Below are positions 25,065 through 34,421 of a DNA stretch of 64,000 nt, piece by piece. This DNA is from an uncultured Mediterraneibacter sp. (GTDB taxonomy: Bacteria; Bacillota; Clostridia; Lachnospirales; Lachnospiraceae). The first letter of the stretch is position 1. Every line of letters begins with the position of its first letter. The notes below the pieces were generated by a model. That model did not search any database, was not told the DNA's origin, and saw only the letters and a list, made by a program, of their open reading frames with translations. Made by a program: the position numbers and the translations under genes. The stretch lies in assembly GCA_934309345.1 (NCBI GenBank), contig CAKRDD010000002.1, forward strand, positions 156,320 through 220,319, in the 5' to 3' direction.

Positions 25065-26507
25065 TTATTTTTTCTTAATTGTTTTAAAGACTTTTTTAAT
25101 ATTCTCTTTTTTTATGAGTGCAAATATACCAATCATAAGTATAATAGCATATCGTACCACAACTTTGTCGTATAAGAAAATAACTACTATTCCCGTAACT
25201 AATACACTTATCGATAAGATTAGTAACCTACCACTTCTAAATACAGTAGATACTCCAATCGCTTTTTTCACGCTAATCGTCATGTAGATATAATGACCCA
25301 ATGCAAAAATCACATAGCAAAATAAGGTTGTATAAGCCGCAGCTATATAACCAAACAATTTAATTCCTACATAATTGAACCCTATGTTCAACAACGCCCC
25401 AGCCATTGAAATAAACATTGTAAATTTGTTCTGATCATAAAAGAATTCAACATTTGCAAACAAAACATACATAAAATTAAAAAACATTCCTAACGCAACT
25501 GGTGGAATTACATATACCGCCTCATAATATTTCTCATCCGCTAATATTTTCATCATTTCAGGCGCAACTGCTGAAAAAGCCACTGAGCAAACCGCCACAA
25601 AAATCAAGACAAGAAACATTACATCATCTAACTCTTTTAACTTCTTCTTTTCAAGCTTATCATACTGCCAAGGTACAAGTGCATTATTTACATTTGTAGT
25701 CACAATTTTCATTATCAAACCGGCATTATATGCAACTCCATATAAACCAGCAGCAGCCACACTCACCATTTTCTGAATCATAATTCGGTCAAACTGATCC
25801 AAAATATACTGAGAAAAATAGTGCAATAATAATGGCAAATTAAATGCAATAGCAAATTTTGCGTACTTGGGCACAAAAATTTTTTTCCCTTTTTTTAAAT
25901 TGTACACAAATAATGAACTTCCAAAGCATACATTTACCAATACACAAGAAAGTATTCTTGCATATCCCTTTTCTTCAGCCAGAAGAACCGCTATTACACC
26001 TAATCCAGAATTTAATAAAACCATTAGTAAAGTTCTTATTACAACTGGTTTGTAAATGTACTCATATCTTTTTCGAATTGTCCAGAAATCGATTGCCGGT
26101 GTTACCAGCAGTTCCGCGAACATTGCTAGCATAATAAATGTCGGTAATCCTGTTAATTCATTGATCTGCTTACGAAAAATCATATATACGCAGAAGACAA
26201 TAACGGTAATACCAAATGTAAGCGACTGCATTGTTGAAGTATATCCATCTCGATCTTCTTTATATTTACTCATTCCTTTATTAAACACTGCATAATTTAA
26301 TCTCAGTGTTGTAATAATTGTAAAAATTTGAAGCCAAGAATTGTATACGCTAAACTGTCCATACTGCGTTGTGCTCATTAAACGAGTAAAAATAGGAGTG
26401 GTTACAAGCGAAATACATTTTTGAATAATACTACAAATCATAAACCAAATGGTTGCTTTTGCAGCAATTGGTATATCATTATATTTTTTTAGTATTTTTT
26501 TTAACAC
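25065..26507 (-). CDS. wzx: Polysaccharide flippase (Wzx/MATE-like, MVF superfamily)
   Basis: 480 residues with some 12-14 hydrophobic helices, starting with the family hallmark IAAKATIWFMICSIIQK and PIFTRLMSTTQYGQFS. It flips lipid-linked repeat units across the membrane. It sits between two FrhB-like genes in the cluster. The start codon is GTG (26507) after GAGGTGAGA. Confidence 0.9.
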   Translation of the reverse strand: MLKKILKKYNDIPIAAKATIWFMICSIIQKCISLVTTPIFTRLMSTTQYGQFSVYNSWLQIFTIITTLRLNYAVFNKGMSKYKEDRDGYTSTMQSLTFGITVIVFCVYMIFRKQINELTGLPTFIMLAMFAELLVTPAIDFWTIRKRYEYIYKPVVIRTLLMVLLNSGLGVIAVLLAEEKGYARILSCVLVNVCFGSSLFVYNLKKGKKIFVPKYAKFAIAFNLPLLLHYFSQYILDQFDRIMIQKMVSVAAAGLYGVAYNAGLIMKIVTTNVNNALVPWQYDKLEKKKLKELDDVMFLVLIFVAVCSVAFSAVAPEMMKILADEKYYEAVYVIPPVALGMFFNFMYVLFANVEFFYDQNKFTMFISMAGALLNIGFNYVGIKLFGYIAAAYTTLFCYVIFALGHYIYMTISVKKAIGVSTVFRSGRLLILSISVLVTGIVVIFLYDKVVVRYAIILMIGIFALIKKENIKKVFKTIKKK

Positions 26508-26511
26508 ACTC

Positions 26512-27684
26512 TCACCTCAGTACTGAATTTAATTTCCACATTACTTTATTCTTTAGCCACTCAATTTTTCCCTTTATACTTTCTATCCGCATTTCTCTGA
26601 CTATGCCTACATGTTCGATAGCTTCATCAAAATTCTTTGTATTCTCGTACGAATTTAAAAATTGATCACGTAATTTATGTTTTATAGATGGCACTTGTAA
26701 TTGTTTATTTCCTGCCACTGCTTCAGAGATAGCTCTTTCTTCAAAATTAAGCTGTGCTTTAATTTTTTCAAATAATTCCTGACCCTTTTGGCTATTTATC
26801 AGCGCCACTGAAATATAACCAGATTTTATATTTTTAAGACTTTTTCTATCAATTCCCCAAAAATCTCCTATTGTCATATCGGAACATCGCTTTCTCTCCG
26901 CATATGAACATTGATAACAATTTTCCCGGTATGTTAAGGCGTGAAAAAACGAATGAAAATATGTATCATGAAATCTATCTGCAGTATATATTGTTTGTCC
27001 TTTTTCCTGAATCGAAAGACAAAATCCAATACTCGGATTTCTAAAGGAAACTCTATCGATCTCTTTTTCTCCGGCTACTGTAGCATAGTGTTCTTTTAAA
27101 TATTGCATAGGTGGAACCCCATGGCAAATCAAATCAACACAATATAGATTTTCGTTATCTTTTCCAATATAATGTTTTAAGCCTGAAACTTGACAAGGTG
27201 TCCCAACAAATAGCACCTTCCTGCCCTCTTTTAATTCTCGCTCCACATCTCTAAAACAAAATCCAATATCACTCTGTACATATTTCGACCCTCTAAGTCT
27301 GTCAATTTGTTCTTTTGTTTTCGCACATATATGACAAACTTTTCCTTTCTCATCAACAGCTGCGCCGAAAACACTGCCTCCTGTCGAGATCACATATTCA
27401 GAAAGCACCGCTGCAATACCGCCAGATGATGACTGCTCTCTATCTTCTTTATTTTTTCTTTGGGCCGCATAGCAACTTCGAGGCTCCTGCAATTCATACG
27501 GATTATTTACAGGACATGTCCGTAAGCAAATGCCACATCGAACACATCTTTCTTTATCAATTACAGGTAAGGTTCTCCCTATTTTATCTACTCCGCAAGT
27601 AATTGCACTTTTGGGACACTTATTCATACATGCAAAGCATCCTGTGCATTTGTCGCTATCACATATCTGATAATCAAATGTCAT
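26512..27684 (-). CDS. FrhB-like coenzyme F420 hydrogenase/dehydrogenase beta-subunit family protein with N-terminal ferredoxin
   Basis: About 390 residues. Two 4Fe-4S motifs (CTGCFACMNKC and CVRCGICLRTC) are followed by the FrhB N and C domains (SSGGIAAVLSEYV, GTPCQVSGLKHYI, CHGVPPMQYL, NCYQCSY, DFWGID). The start is taken at 27684 because GGAGGA precedes it closely; longer starts up to 27741 would run inside the upstream pyruvyl transferase gene. That gene's TGA lies directly before this ATG, so the two are translationally coupled. It is probably a flavin/iron-sulfur reductase acting on a sugar or a lipid carrier; unproven. Confidence 0.85.
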   Translation of the reverse strand: MTFDYQICDSDKCTGCFACMNKCPKSAITCGVDKIGRTLPVIDKERCVRCGICLRTCPVNNPYELQEPRSCYAAQRKNKEDREQSSSGGIAAVLSEYVISTGGSVFGAAVDEKGKVCHICAKTKEQIDRLRGSKYVQSDIGFCFRDVERELKEGRKVLFVGTPCQVSGLKHYIGKDNENLYCVDLICHGVPPMQYLKEHYATVAGEKEIDRVSFRNPSIGFCLSIQEKGQTIYTADRFHDTYFHSFFHALTYRENCYQCSYAERKRCSDMTIGDFWGIDRKSLKNIKSGYISVALINSQKGQELFEKIKAQLNFEERAISEAVAGNKQLQVPSIKHKLRDQFLNSYENTKNFDEAIEHVGIVREMRIESIKGKIEWLKNKVMWKLNSVLR

Positions 27685-27685
27685 T

Positions 27686-28747
27686 TCATCCTCCATGAGC
27701 ACTTCCAATGGCATCTGCCAATTTTTTCTTCGATGTTTCACGTATTAGTTCAATCTTTTTCTCTACATAATTATAATTTATAGGCTCTCCATTTAAAATG
27801 CCTGTTAGATTGCTTTCTGAAAATTCCTTTTCCGGAAGTAATCTATTTTTTAATCCAAATTGTTCCAGTAATTGACTGGTTTTTGGACTCGTTGGTACAC
27901 TAACAAAATTAGCATGATTCAAAATACTAAAAATTGATCCATGAAATGTAGTTGTAAATACTGCTCTGCATTGTCTTATTAAACTTGAAAATTTTAGCGG
28001 CCCACATTCACACTGATAATCACACCAATCATGCCAAAAACAACAAGATACTATTTTCAATCCATGTGCTTTGGCATAATTCTTCAGAATTTTTTTTTCA
28101 CTTTTGCTTACATAGTATGCATACACAAGAAGACATTCATTTTTTGAAATATATTCATCCTGAAGTTCTTCGCCATATTTATCAATAGCAATGAGCATTG
28201 TTGGATCACATACAATTTCTGTCTCTTTCCCAATAGACTCAACAAATTTTTTTGTTTGTACATCTCGAACAAGCACTGCCTTCATTTTTTCAATCGCCTG
28301 CGTATATTTCGTATCCTGCATTAATTTTTTAATATCAGCTCCCCCAATACTCGCAGCATAAGAAATTACCGGATTTAATCCGCTTCCCCAAAAGATCTCT
28401 CGTTGGAAAACTGGCTGATTAATATTCCAAATTTCATCACTTCCTAAAACATAAACATCTGCTTTTTCTGATCGATCTACTACTGAAAAAATTTCCTGAT
28501 CTTTTCGAAATAATTCCAATTTACGCATACCATATTTTTTTTTCTTTTCAAATTTCCACCAAAAAACAAATTCTTTTTTGGATGTTGGTCTGCTTTTATA
28601 GTACAAATTCGTAATATAATCTGGCTCTCTCGTCAATAAATGATTTACTGTATATCCCATATTTTCTAACTGCATTTTTAAACAATATGCTTGAAGAAAT
28701 GCGCCAAAATTTGATGAATCAAACGGCGTAATCACTGTAATTTTCAT
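27686..28747 (-). CDS. Polysaccharide pyruvyl transferase family protein
   Basis: 353 residues. The family fold has an N-terminal MKITVITPFDSSNFGAFLQAY glycine/asparagine signature (seen as SNFGAFLQAYCL), DVYVLGSDEIWN in the middle and FTTTFHGSIFSI near the end. Members add pyruvate ketals from phosphoenolpyruvate to sugars, although many homologues have lost or changed activity. It is coupled to the FrhB-like gene downstream. Its closest gene upstream is a second member of the same family. Confidence 0.85.
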   Translation of the reverse strand: MKITVITPFDSSNFGAFLQAYCLKMQLENMGYTVNHLLTREPDYITNLYYKSRPTSKKEFVFWWKFEKKKKYGMRKLELFRKDQEIFSVVDRSEKADVYVLGSDEIWNINQPVFQREIFWGSGLNPVISYAASIGGADIKKLMQDTKYTQAIEKMKAVLVRDVQTKKFVESIGKETEIVCDPTMLIAIDKYGEELQDEYISKNECLLVYAYYVSKSEKKILKNYAKAHGLKIVSCCFWHDWCDYQCECGPLKFSSLIRQCRAVFTTTFHGSIFSILNHANFVSVPTSPKTSQLLEQFGLKNRLLPEKEFSESNLTGILNGEPINYNYVEKKIELIRETSKKKLADAIGSAHGG

Positions 28748-28768
28748 TTCTTTATCTCCCTCGTTATT

Positions 28769-29899
28769 CTATTCCAATGCCGATATCAAATATTGAATGG
28801 AATCTTCTCGTAAACCGCGACGTTTTCTATCCACTTCTGTATAATCAATTTCTGTAGCTAAATCTATTGTTTCAGATTCTTTTGCAGATATAAATCGTTC
28901 TTCAAGCTGAAGTTGCTCTAAAATATTGCAGACTCGCGAATCTCGTACAATCCTATTATTTTCATCTGTCTTTCCAATTGAAAAGAACTTCTTATGATAA
29001 ATGATAGAAAATGCAGTTCCATGAAACGAATCCGTAACCACATAGTCCGCATACTTGATAAGGCTTAAAAAATCACACGGTGACACATTTTTTTCAACTA
29101 ATTTAATATTTTTGTATTTTCTCAATACTCTTTTAACACCGCGCCCTGTGTAAAGCACATATGCTTTCAATCCTGTCCGTTCAATAAGTTTTTCGACAGC
29201 TTCAACAGCTGCATAACTATATCCAATAGAGTAAAAAAAGATATAGTGTTCGCTTATAAATTTTTCACTACATATTTGATCATATTTTTTAGAGAAATGA
29301 AGCAATGTAGGGTCTAAGCAAACATGTACTTTTTTATTTAAAAATTTTTCTAACTCAATCTGTGCATCTTTTTCTCTAACAGAAATCGCATCAAAATCTA
29401 ATAAATATCTTTTATATTTTTCTGCATTTTTTTTCTCTTGTAATGAACCGTCATTCAAACTTACCGCGTATGAAATTTTTTTTGCCTTATGCTGAAATGG
29501 AAAGAAATAATTATCATCACTATCTTTTGATTTCGGATTCCAAATCTGATCACTTCCGCAAACTAAATTTTCAAACTGGTTATTTATTTTTTCAAGGTTC
29601 ATCCCATATTTATATGACTCTCTCGTCAATTTCATAAAGTTTACTCGAAATAGTGAAAATTCCTTCTGTAAACGTCGAATAACTCTAAAATACTGTAAAT
29701 TCCCAATATTGTACCGTACATCGTCAACGGTACGTATTCTTCTAAATAATGCATATAAATAATCATAATTATGGGGTTCATAGTCAATTATCTCAGCCGA
29801 ATATCCTATATCCTCAATCGCTTGCTGGAGTGCATATGCCTGAAGCACCGAACCGTAATTATTTGATTTATGAAACGTTAGTATTCCAATATCCTTCAT
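28769..29899 (-). CDS. Polysaccharide pyruvyl transferase family protein
   Basis: 376 residues with FHKSNNYGSVLQAYALQQAI, ENLVCGSDQIWNPK and VVTDSFHGTAFSI, the three diagnostic segments of the family. It lies in tandem with 27686-28747 but is clearly diverged, so the two may modify different positions or substrates. No FrhB-like gene directly follows it. Confidence 0.85.
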   Translation of the reverse strand: MKDIGILTFHKSNNYGSVLQAYALQQAIEDIGYSAEIIDYEPHNYDYLYALFRRIRTVDDVRYNIGNLQYFRVIRRLQKEFSLFRVNFMKLTRESYKYGMNLEKINNQFENLVCGSDQIWNPKSKDSDDNYFFPFQHKAKKISYAVSLNDGSLQEKKNAEKYKRYLLDFDAISVREKDAQIELEKFLNKKVHVCLDPTLLHFSKKYDQICSEKFISEHYIFFYSIGYSYAAVEAVEKLIERTGLKAYVLYTGRGVKRVLRKYKNIKLVEKNVSPCDFLSLIKYADYVVTDSFHGTAFSIIYHKKFFSIGKTDENNRIVRDSRVCNILEQLQLEERFISAKESETIDLATEIDYTEVDRKRRGLREDSIQYLISALE

Positions 29900-29932
29900 T
29901 ATTTTCTCCCAACCTAATTTAAACCCTTATTC

Positions 29933-31045
29933 CTAATTTAATTCTTCTTCACACTTATAAAGAGCTGCCGCAATTACCTGATCCATATCATAGTATTTAT
30001 ATTCTCCTAAACGGCCACCAAAAATCACTTTTTGCTCTGCATCTGCCAATTTCTTATATTCTAAATACAGCTTTCCATTCTTCTCATCATTAACAGGATA
30101 GTACGGCTCATCTCCTGGTTTCCATTCACTACTATATTCTCGGCTAATAAAAGTTTTAGGTAAGTCGTTTCCCTGTTCATCTTTACCAAACTCAAACCAC
30201 TTATGTTCAATAATCCGTGTCCATGGCGTCTCTCTATCTGTATAGTTGACAGCTGCATTTCCCTGAAAACTAACTTTGTCTAATAATTCGTTTTCAAACC
30301 GAACTGATCTATACTCCAACGTACCTAATTTGTATTCAAAATAAGCATCTACAGGACCTGTATAAACAATTTTATTTGCAACTGCATCGAGTTCATCTTT
30401 ATGTTCAAGGTAATCTGTATTAAGTTGAACCTCTATACCATCTAGCAAATTAGCAATCAACTTTGTGTAACCACCGATGGGAATTCCCTGAAATAATGCA
30501 TTAAAATAGTTGTTATCAAAAGTCAAACGTACAGGCAAACGTTTAATAATAAACGCTGGTAACTCCTTACAATCACGCCCCCATTGTTTTTCAGTATATC
30601 CCTTAATAAGTTTTTCATAAATGTCACGCCCTACCAGGGAAATTGCCTGTTCTTCGAGATTTCTTGGTTCACCCTCAATTTCTTTCCGCTGTTGTTCTAT
30701 CTTCTCTTCTGCTTCCTCTGGCGTCACAACTCCCCACATTTTATTAAATGTATACATATTAAATGGTAACGAATAAAGTTCTCCTTTATAATTAGCTACC
30801 GGGCTGTTTGTAAAACGATTAAACTCGGCAAATTGATTAATGTAGTTCCATACTTTTTTATTATTTGTGTGAAAAATATGTGCTCCATATTTATGAACAT
30901 TAATACCTTCAATTTTCTCAGTATAGATATTTCCGCCAATATTTGGACGCTTATCTACAGCCAAGACTGATTTTCCATGTGCTTTTGCTTCATGTGCAAA
31001 GATCGCACCATATAACCCTGTTCCTACCACTAAATAATCATACAT
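29933..31045 (-). CDS. glf: UDP-galactopyranose mutase
   Basis: 370 residues. The flavin-dependent enzyme makes UDP-galactofuranose from UDP-galactopyranose. It has the FAD-binding start DYLVVGTGLYGAIFAHEAK and the family phrase GGNIYTEKIEGINVHKYGAH (seen as GGNIYTE and HKYGAHIFHT). SVRFENE and GNAAVNYTD are further conserved parts. The start overlaps the upstream stop by one base (TAATG). The product implies that the polysaccharide contains galactofuranose. Confidence 0.95.
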   Translation of the reverse strand: MYDYLVVGTGLYGAIFAHEAKAHGKSVLAVDKRPNIGGNIYTEKIEGINVHKYGAHIFHTNNKKVWNYINQFAEFNRFTNSPVANYKGELYSLPFNMYTFNKMWGVVTPEEAEEKIEQQRKEIEGEPRNLEEQAISLVGRDIYEKLIKGYTEKQWGRDCKELPAFIIKRLPVRLTFDNNYFNALFQGIPIGGYTKLIANLLDGIEVQLNTDYLEHKDELDAVANKIVYTGPVDAYFEYKLGTLEYRSVRFENELLDKVSFQGNAAVNYTDRETPWTRIIEHKWFEFGKDEQGNDLPKTFISREYSSEWKPGDEPYYPVNDEKNGKLYLEYKKLADAEQKVIFGGRLGEYKYYDMDQVIAAALYKCEEELN

Positions 31046-32367
31046 TAAATTTTACCTCTCATATTCATACTAAAAGAAATATTAATTGCTACTGCTACTG
31101 CATAAAAACAGAATGTACTGTCATAAATTGGATTTCCTGTCATTCCATATAAAAGCACAAAAAACTGAATCGCAAATGAAACAGCAAGTGCAGCTTTTAC
31201 ATCATTTAATTCTGTACTTTTTTTATCACAAACTAGGTTTATATTTTTCCAAGTTCCTATAATACTCGTTATCATCGTAAACATAAATACAAGGAATCCA
31301 AAAAATCCATTCTCACATAACAATTCCAGATATATATTGTGGCAGCCTGCGGTTGCCCCTGTTGCCTCACTTAGACCAGATTTATATCTAAAACCGTACC
31401 ATCCAATTCCTATAATAGGATTTTGTTTAAATATTTTTTGAGCTCTTTCCCACATAAGAATACGTAATAAACTTGCATTATCCGATCCAGCAGTTTGAAA
31501 TCTTTCAAAGACTTGGGCAATTTCAGGAATAAAATCCATCAAAAAATTCAGTCCCACTAAAGCAACAGCTACTGCTATCATTAATTTAAAAGATTTTTGG
31601 AATCTTTTTTCAGGATTGATAACGTAATAAACAACTACTAATGTCACAATGCCAAAAAGTAAATGTGCTCTTTTTGAAGTAAGCAAAAGTGCTATGCCTG
31701 TTATAATTCCCCCATATAGCAAAAAATCTCTATTTATTTTTTTGTTCTTTAATCCATTATGTTTCCTTTTAATCCTAATAGAAATCTTCTGCTTATTATT
31801 TACCGTTTGAAGAGCGAAAAAAGCCGCCCAAACCGTTAGCAACACAATAGTGATATATGTACCATTCTGAGAATAATGATCGGCAAGCGCTGCTCGATAT
31901 CCATATGTTCCATTTTTAGTTCCGTTTTGATATTGTTTATAGGTCGCTTCAATAAATATTCGATATAACCTATTATTAAAAAAGAACAATATTGTCGCTA
32001 TAACATTAACTCCACCTACTATGGAAATAATTTTAGGTGCTTCTTTTATCCACTCACAACTCTTTATACTCGCAAAAATAAACAAATACGCTGCGATTAG
32101 TCTTAAAGAACTATAATATTCTCCTCTAGCAAATTCTTGATTCCTGTTTAAAACAACAATCATGAAACAGAATAACCACGGTAAAATAATTCGACTTTTT
32201 TTATATCTGAATGGTAATACTAATGGCAATGCACCAGATAAAATTAAGAGTGCTTTTCTCAAGCTAAATGGCATAACATACTGAGCGATTCCCCAGTAAT
32301 TTGCTGCGATTAAAAGCAATATTAACCCACTGATCATGAAAATTGTATGATTAATTTTTATTTTCAT
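31045..32367 (-). CDS. wzy: O-antigen polymerase/ligase-type membrane protein (Wzy)
   Basis: 440 residues with about 10-12 membrane segments and a long outer loop near the C-terminus (residues 280-350). IGIGWYGFRYKSG and CHNIYLELLCENGFFG match the O-antigen ligase/Wzy_C pattern. It should polymerise the repeat units exported by the flippase. The start overlaps the glycosyltransferase gene by ATGA. Confidence 0.85.
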   Translation of the reverse strand: MKIKINHTIFMISGLILLLIAANYWGIAQYVMPFSLRKALLILSGALPLVLPFRYKKSRIILPWLFCFMIVVLNRNQEFARGEYYSSLRLIAAYLFIFASIKSCEWIKEAPKIISIVGGVNVIATILFFFNNRLYRIFIEATYKQYQNGTKNGTYGYRAALADHYSQNGTYITIVLLTVWAAFFALQTVNNKQKISIRIKRKHNGLKNKKINRDFLLYGGIITGIALLLTSKRAHLLFGIVTLVVVYYVINPEKRFQKSFKLMIAVAVALVGLNFLMDFIPEIAQVFERFQTAGSDNASLLRILMWERAQKIFKQNPIIGIGWYGFRYKSGLSEATGATAGCHNIYLELLCENGFFGFLVFMFTMITSIIGTWKNINLVCDKKSTELNDVKAALAVSFAIQFFVLLYGMTGNPIYDSTFCFYAVAVAINISFSMNMRGKI

Positions 32368-33434
32368 TTTTCACTCCTGCTTTGCTTTTTCCTTTGTATC
32401 TCTCTATATTTTTTTACAATAACATATGCATATAACATTATATTATTTTTGTATAACAAAAACTTAATCTTTTTCTTAAAAGGCTTTTCTTCTACTCTAC
32501 TTAAGATTATATTCCACGGAGTTTTGTGAATTACCATTGATAAGTCTTTTGTTTTTTTTCTAAAAGAATCTGTATTCTCTTCCGCTAAATACGCACGATA
32601 GCATATTTGTTTAAGTTTCATTAAAATCCAGTCTGTATATGAATCATATACCTTTCCTGTCCTGAACCCGTATTCTCTATCCAATATCTCAACTGGCATG
32701 GTTAATTGCTCAACAATTCTAGGATTATATTTATTTAAGACACTGTAATCATTTTGAATATAATAGTACCACTTCTCGTATAGCATCCCTATTCGATATT
32801 TTTTTGACCCACTTAGCATTCTCAGTGCCCAAATTGTATCTTCACCAACTGCAATTCCTGGAATAAATTTATTCTCTACTGCAACTTCTCTTTTTAAAAA
32901 ATGAGCCCAACACCCCTCACCATTAAATTCCCATCCTTCTTGATCAATTTTCCATCTATCACAATTTTTCGCAAAAATGTGACATTCCAATTCCTCTCTT
33001 TTTGAGCTACTATCTAAAAGTTCGAACTTCACATATTCCGTTCTACTTGGAAATTTGTTCGGTCTTTCATTGGTAGTCTTTATTTTTCCCACTACCACAT
33101 CACATTTTTCTTTTTCCATGGTTGTAAGCGCACTTTCCAGTAGCCATGGAGTTAATAAATCATCTCCATCCACAAATAGAATGTACTCCCCTGTTGATTT
33201 TTCCACACCGAAATTTCGCGCTACAGAAACACCTTCATTATTTTTATGAAAAACCTTTATTCTCGAGTCTTTTGCCTCTAATGTGTCTAATATTTTCCCA
33301 TAAGCAGGTTCACTTCCATCATCGACAATTATAATTTCAAAATTTGGAATCGTTTGAGCAATTATACTATCCAAACACCTTATCAAGTCCTCATACAATG
33401 TATTAAATACAGGAATAATCACACTTACGCTCAT
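32364..33434 (-). CDS. Family 2 glycosyltransferase
   Basis: GT-A fold transferase of about 356 residues. It begins MSVSVIIPVFNTLYEDLIR, with the DDGS motif in IIVDDGSEPA and the DXD-type metal site in LFVDGDDLLT. The start is placed at 33434 because AAGGGGAAAG lies just before it. It adds one sugar of the repeat unit; which one is unknown. Confidence 0.88.
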   Translation of the reverse strand: MSVSVIIPVFNTLYEDLIRCLDSIIAQTIPNFEIIIVDDGSEPAYGKILDTLEAKDSRIKVFHKNNEGVSVARNFGVEKSTGEYILFVDGDDLLTPWLLESALTTMEKEKCDVVVGKIKTTNERPNKFPSRTEYVKFELLDSSSKREELECHIFAKNCDRWKIDQEGWEFNGEGCWAHFLKREVAVENKFIPGIAVGEDTIWALRMLSGSKKYRIGMLYEKWYYYIQNDYSVLNKYNPRIVEQLTMPVEILDREYGFRTGKVYDSYTDWILMKLKQICYRAYLAEENTDSFRKKTKDLSMVIHKTPWNIILSRVEEKPFKKKIKFLLYKNNIMLYAYVIVKKYREIQRKKQSRSEK

Positions 33435-33452
33435 TAACTTTCCCCTTAACAT

Positions 33453-34403
33453 TTACTGCTGCAAATTATACTCTGCATAACCAATTCGTTCACATTCCTT
33501 TTTTCTGCCGTTAAACCACATCATTATCTTATTTTCTTGCTTATTAAATATAATTGTTGGCTTATAAACTGCATCAGCATCCCAAGATTTTCTTTCGGGC
33601 GAAATAATCGGATTGTCTTTACTTCTGATCCAATTACTTACACCATCCATTGATTCAGCAATGCATATTCTAGCAGTATCTACATTTTGATATCCAATAT
33701 AAAACATATAATATTTTCCATTTTCTTTCACTACATCACAACCACCAACTTTACATTGATCATATTTTTCATCTGATTTTGTAAATATTGGATTATCTGT
33801 GTATCTTTTCCATTTGATTCCGTCTGTACTCTCCGCATAGCAGAGAACATCTGGTTCAAATTGTTCACCTGCAGCATACCACATTCTAAACCGATTCTTT
33901 TCTTCATCCCAGAGAACGCATGGATTCATAACAGCGCCTTTTTCATAAGGTTTTTCTGGTTTTAAAACAGGTCTGTCATTCATTTTCTTAAAATGAATAC
34001 CATCCTCACTTATTGCAAAACCAATCGCACTATTTTCCCTGCTTTGCCCTGTATACCACATCAGCCACTTTCCATCCTTTTGGCAGACGGTTGCACGATT
34101 AACCCGCTCTTCCCAACTTCCAATGGCTCCATGTTCCAACGATACTTCCCACTTTTTCCAACTTAAGCCATCGCAAGAATCAGCACAAATTATTCCACTA
34201 TTTTTTCGTTCTGATACAAAAAGTCGATATCCATTTTTAATCTGCATTACGTACGGGTCAAAAACAGATGCTGTTGTTTCATCACCGAATACTGGAAATT
34301 TACATTTTTTCCATCCGCCCCGTTCAGGTTCATAATCATAAGTAGCTTTTTTATTATATGTATATTCAATTTTTCTTTTTATTTTTGAAAATACATTATT
34401 CAT
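33453..34403 (-). CDS. Five-bladed beta-propeller glycosidase-like protein (GH43/32/68/130 type)
   Basis: 316 residues with propeller blade repeats: DPYVMQIKNGYRLFVS, KDGKWLMWYTGQSREN, EKNRFRMWYAAGEQFE and NGKYYMFYIGYQNVD. Acidic residues in the blades are in the places used as catalytic sites in these families (DPYVM at the start and DPV-like later). It probably acts on or binds a sugar in polysaccharide assembly. It is unusual for a glycosyltransferase operon; a role in trimming or modification is only inferred. It has no signal peptide, so it is cytoplasmic. Confidence 0.7.
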   Translation of the reverse strand: MNNVFSKIKRKIEYTYNKKATYDYEPERGGWKKCKFPVFGDETTASVFDPYVMQIKNGYRLFVSERKNSGIICADSCDGLSWKKWEVSLEHGAIGSWEERVNRATVCQKDGKWLMWYTGQSRENSAIGFAISEDGIHFKKMNDRPVLKPEKPYEKGAVMNPCVLWDEEKNRFRMWYAAGEQFEPDVLCYAESTDGIKWKRYTDNPIFTKSDEKYDQCKVGGCDVVKENGKYYMFYIGYQNVDTARICIAESMDGVSNWIRSKDNPIISPERKSWDADAVYKPTIIFNKQENKIMMWFNGRKKECERIGYAEYNLQQ

Positions 34404-34421
34404 TTATAAAATTCCTCTGTA

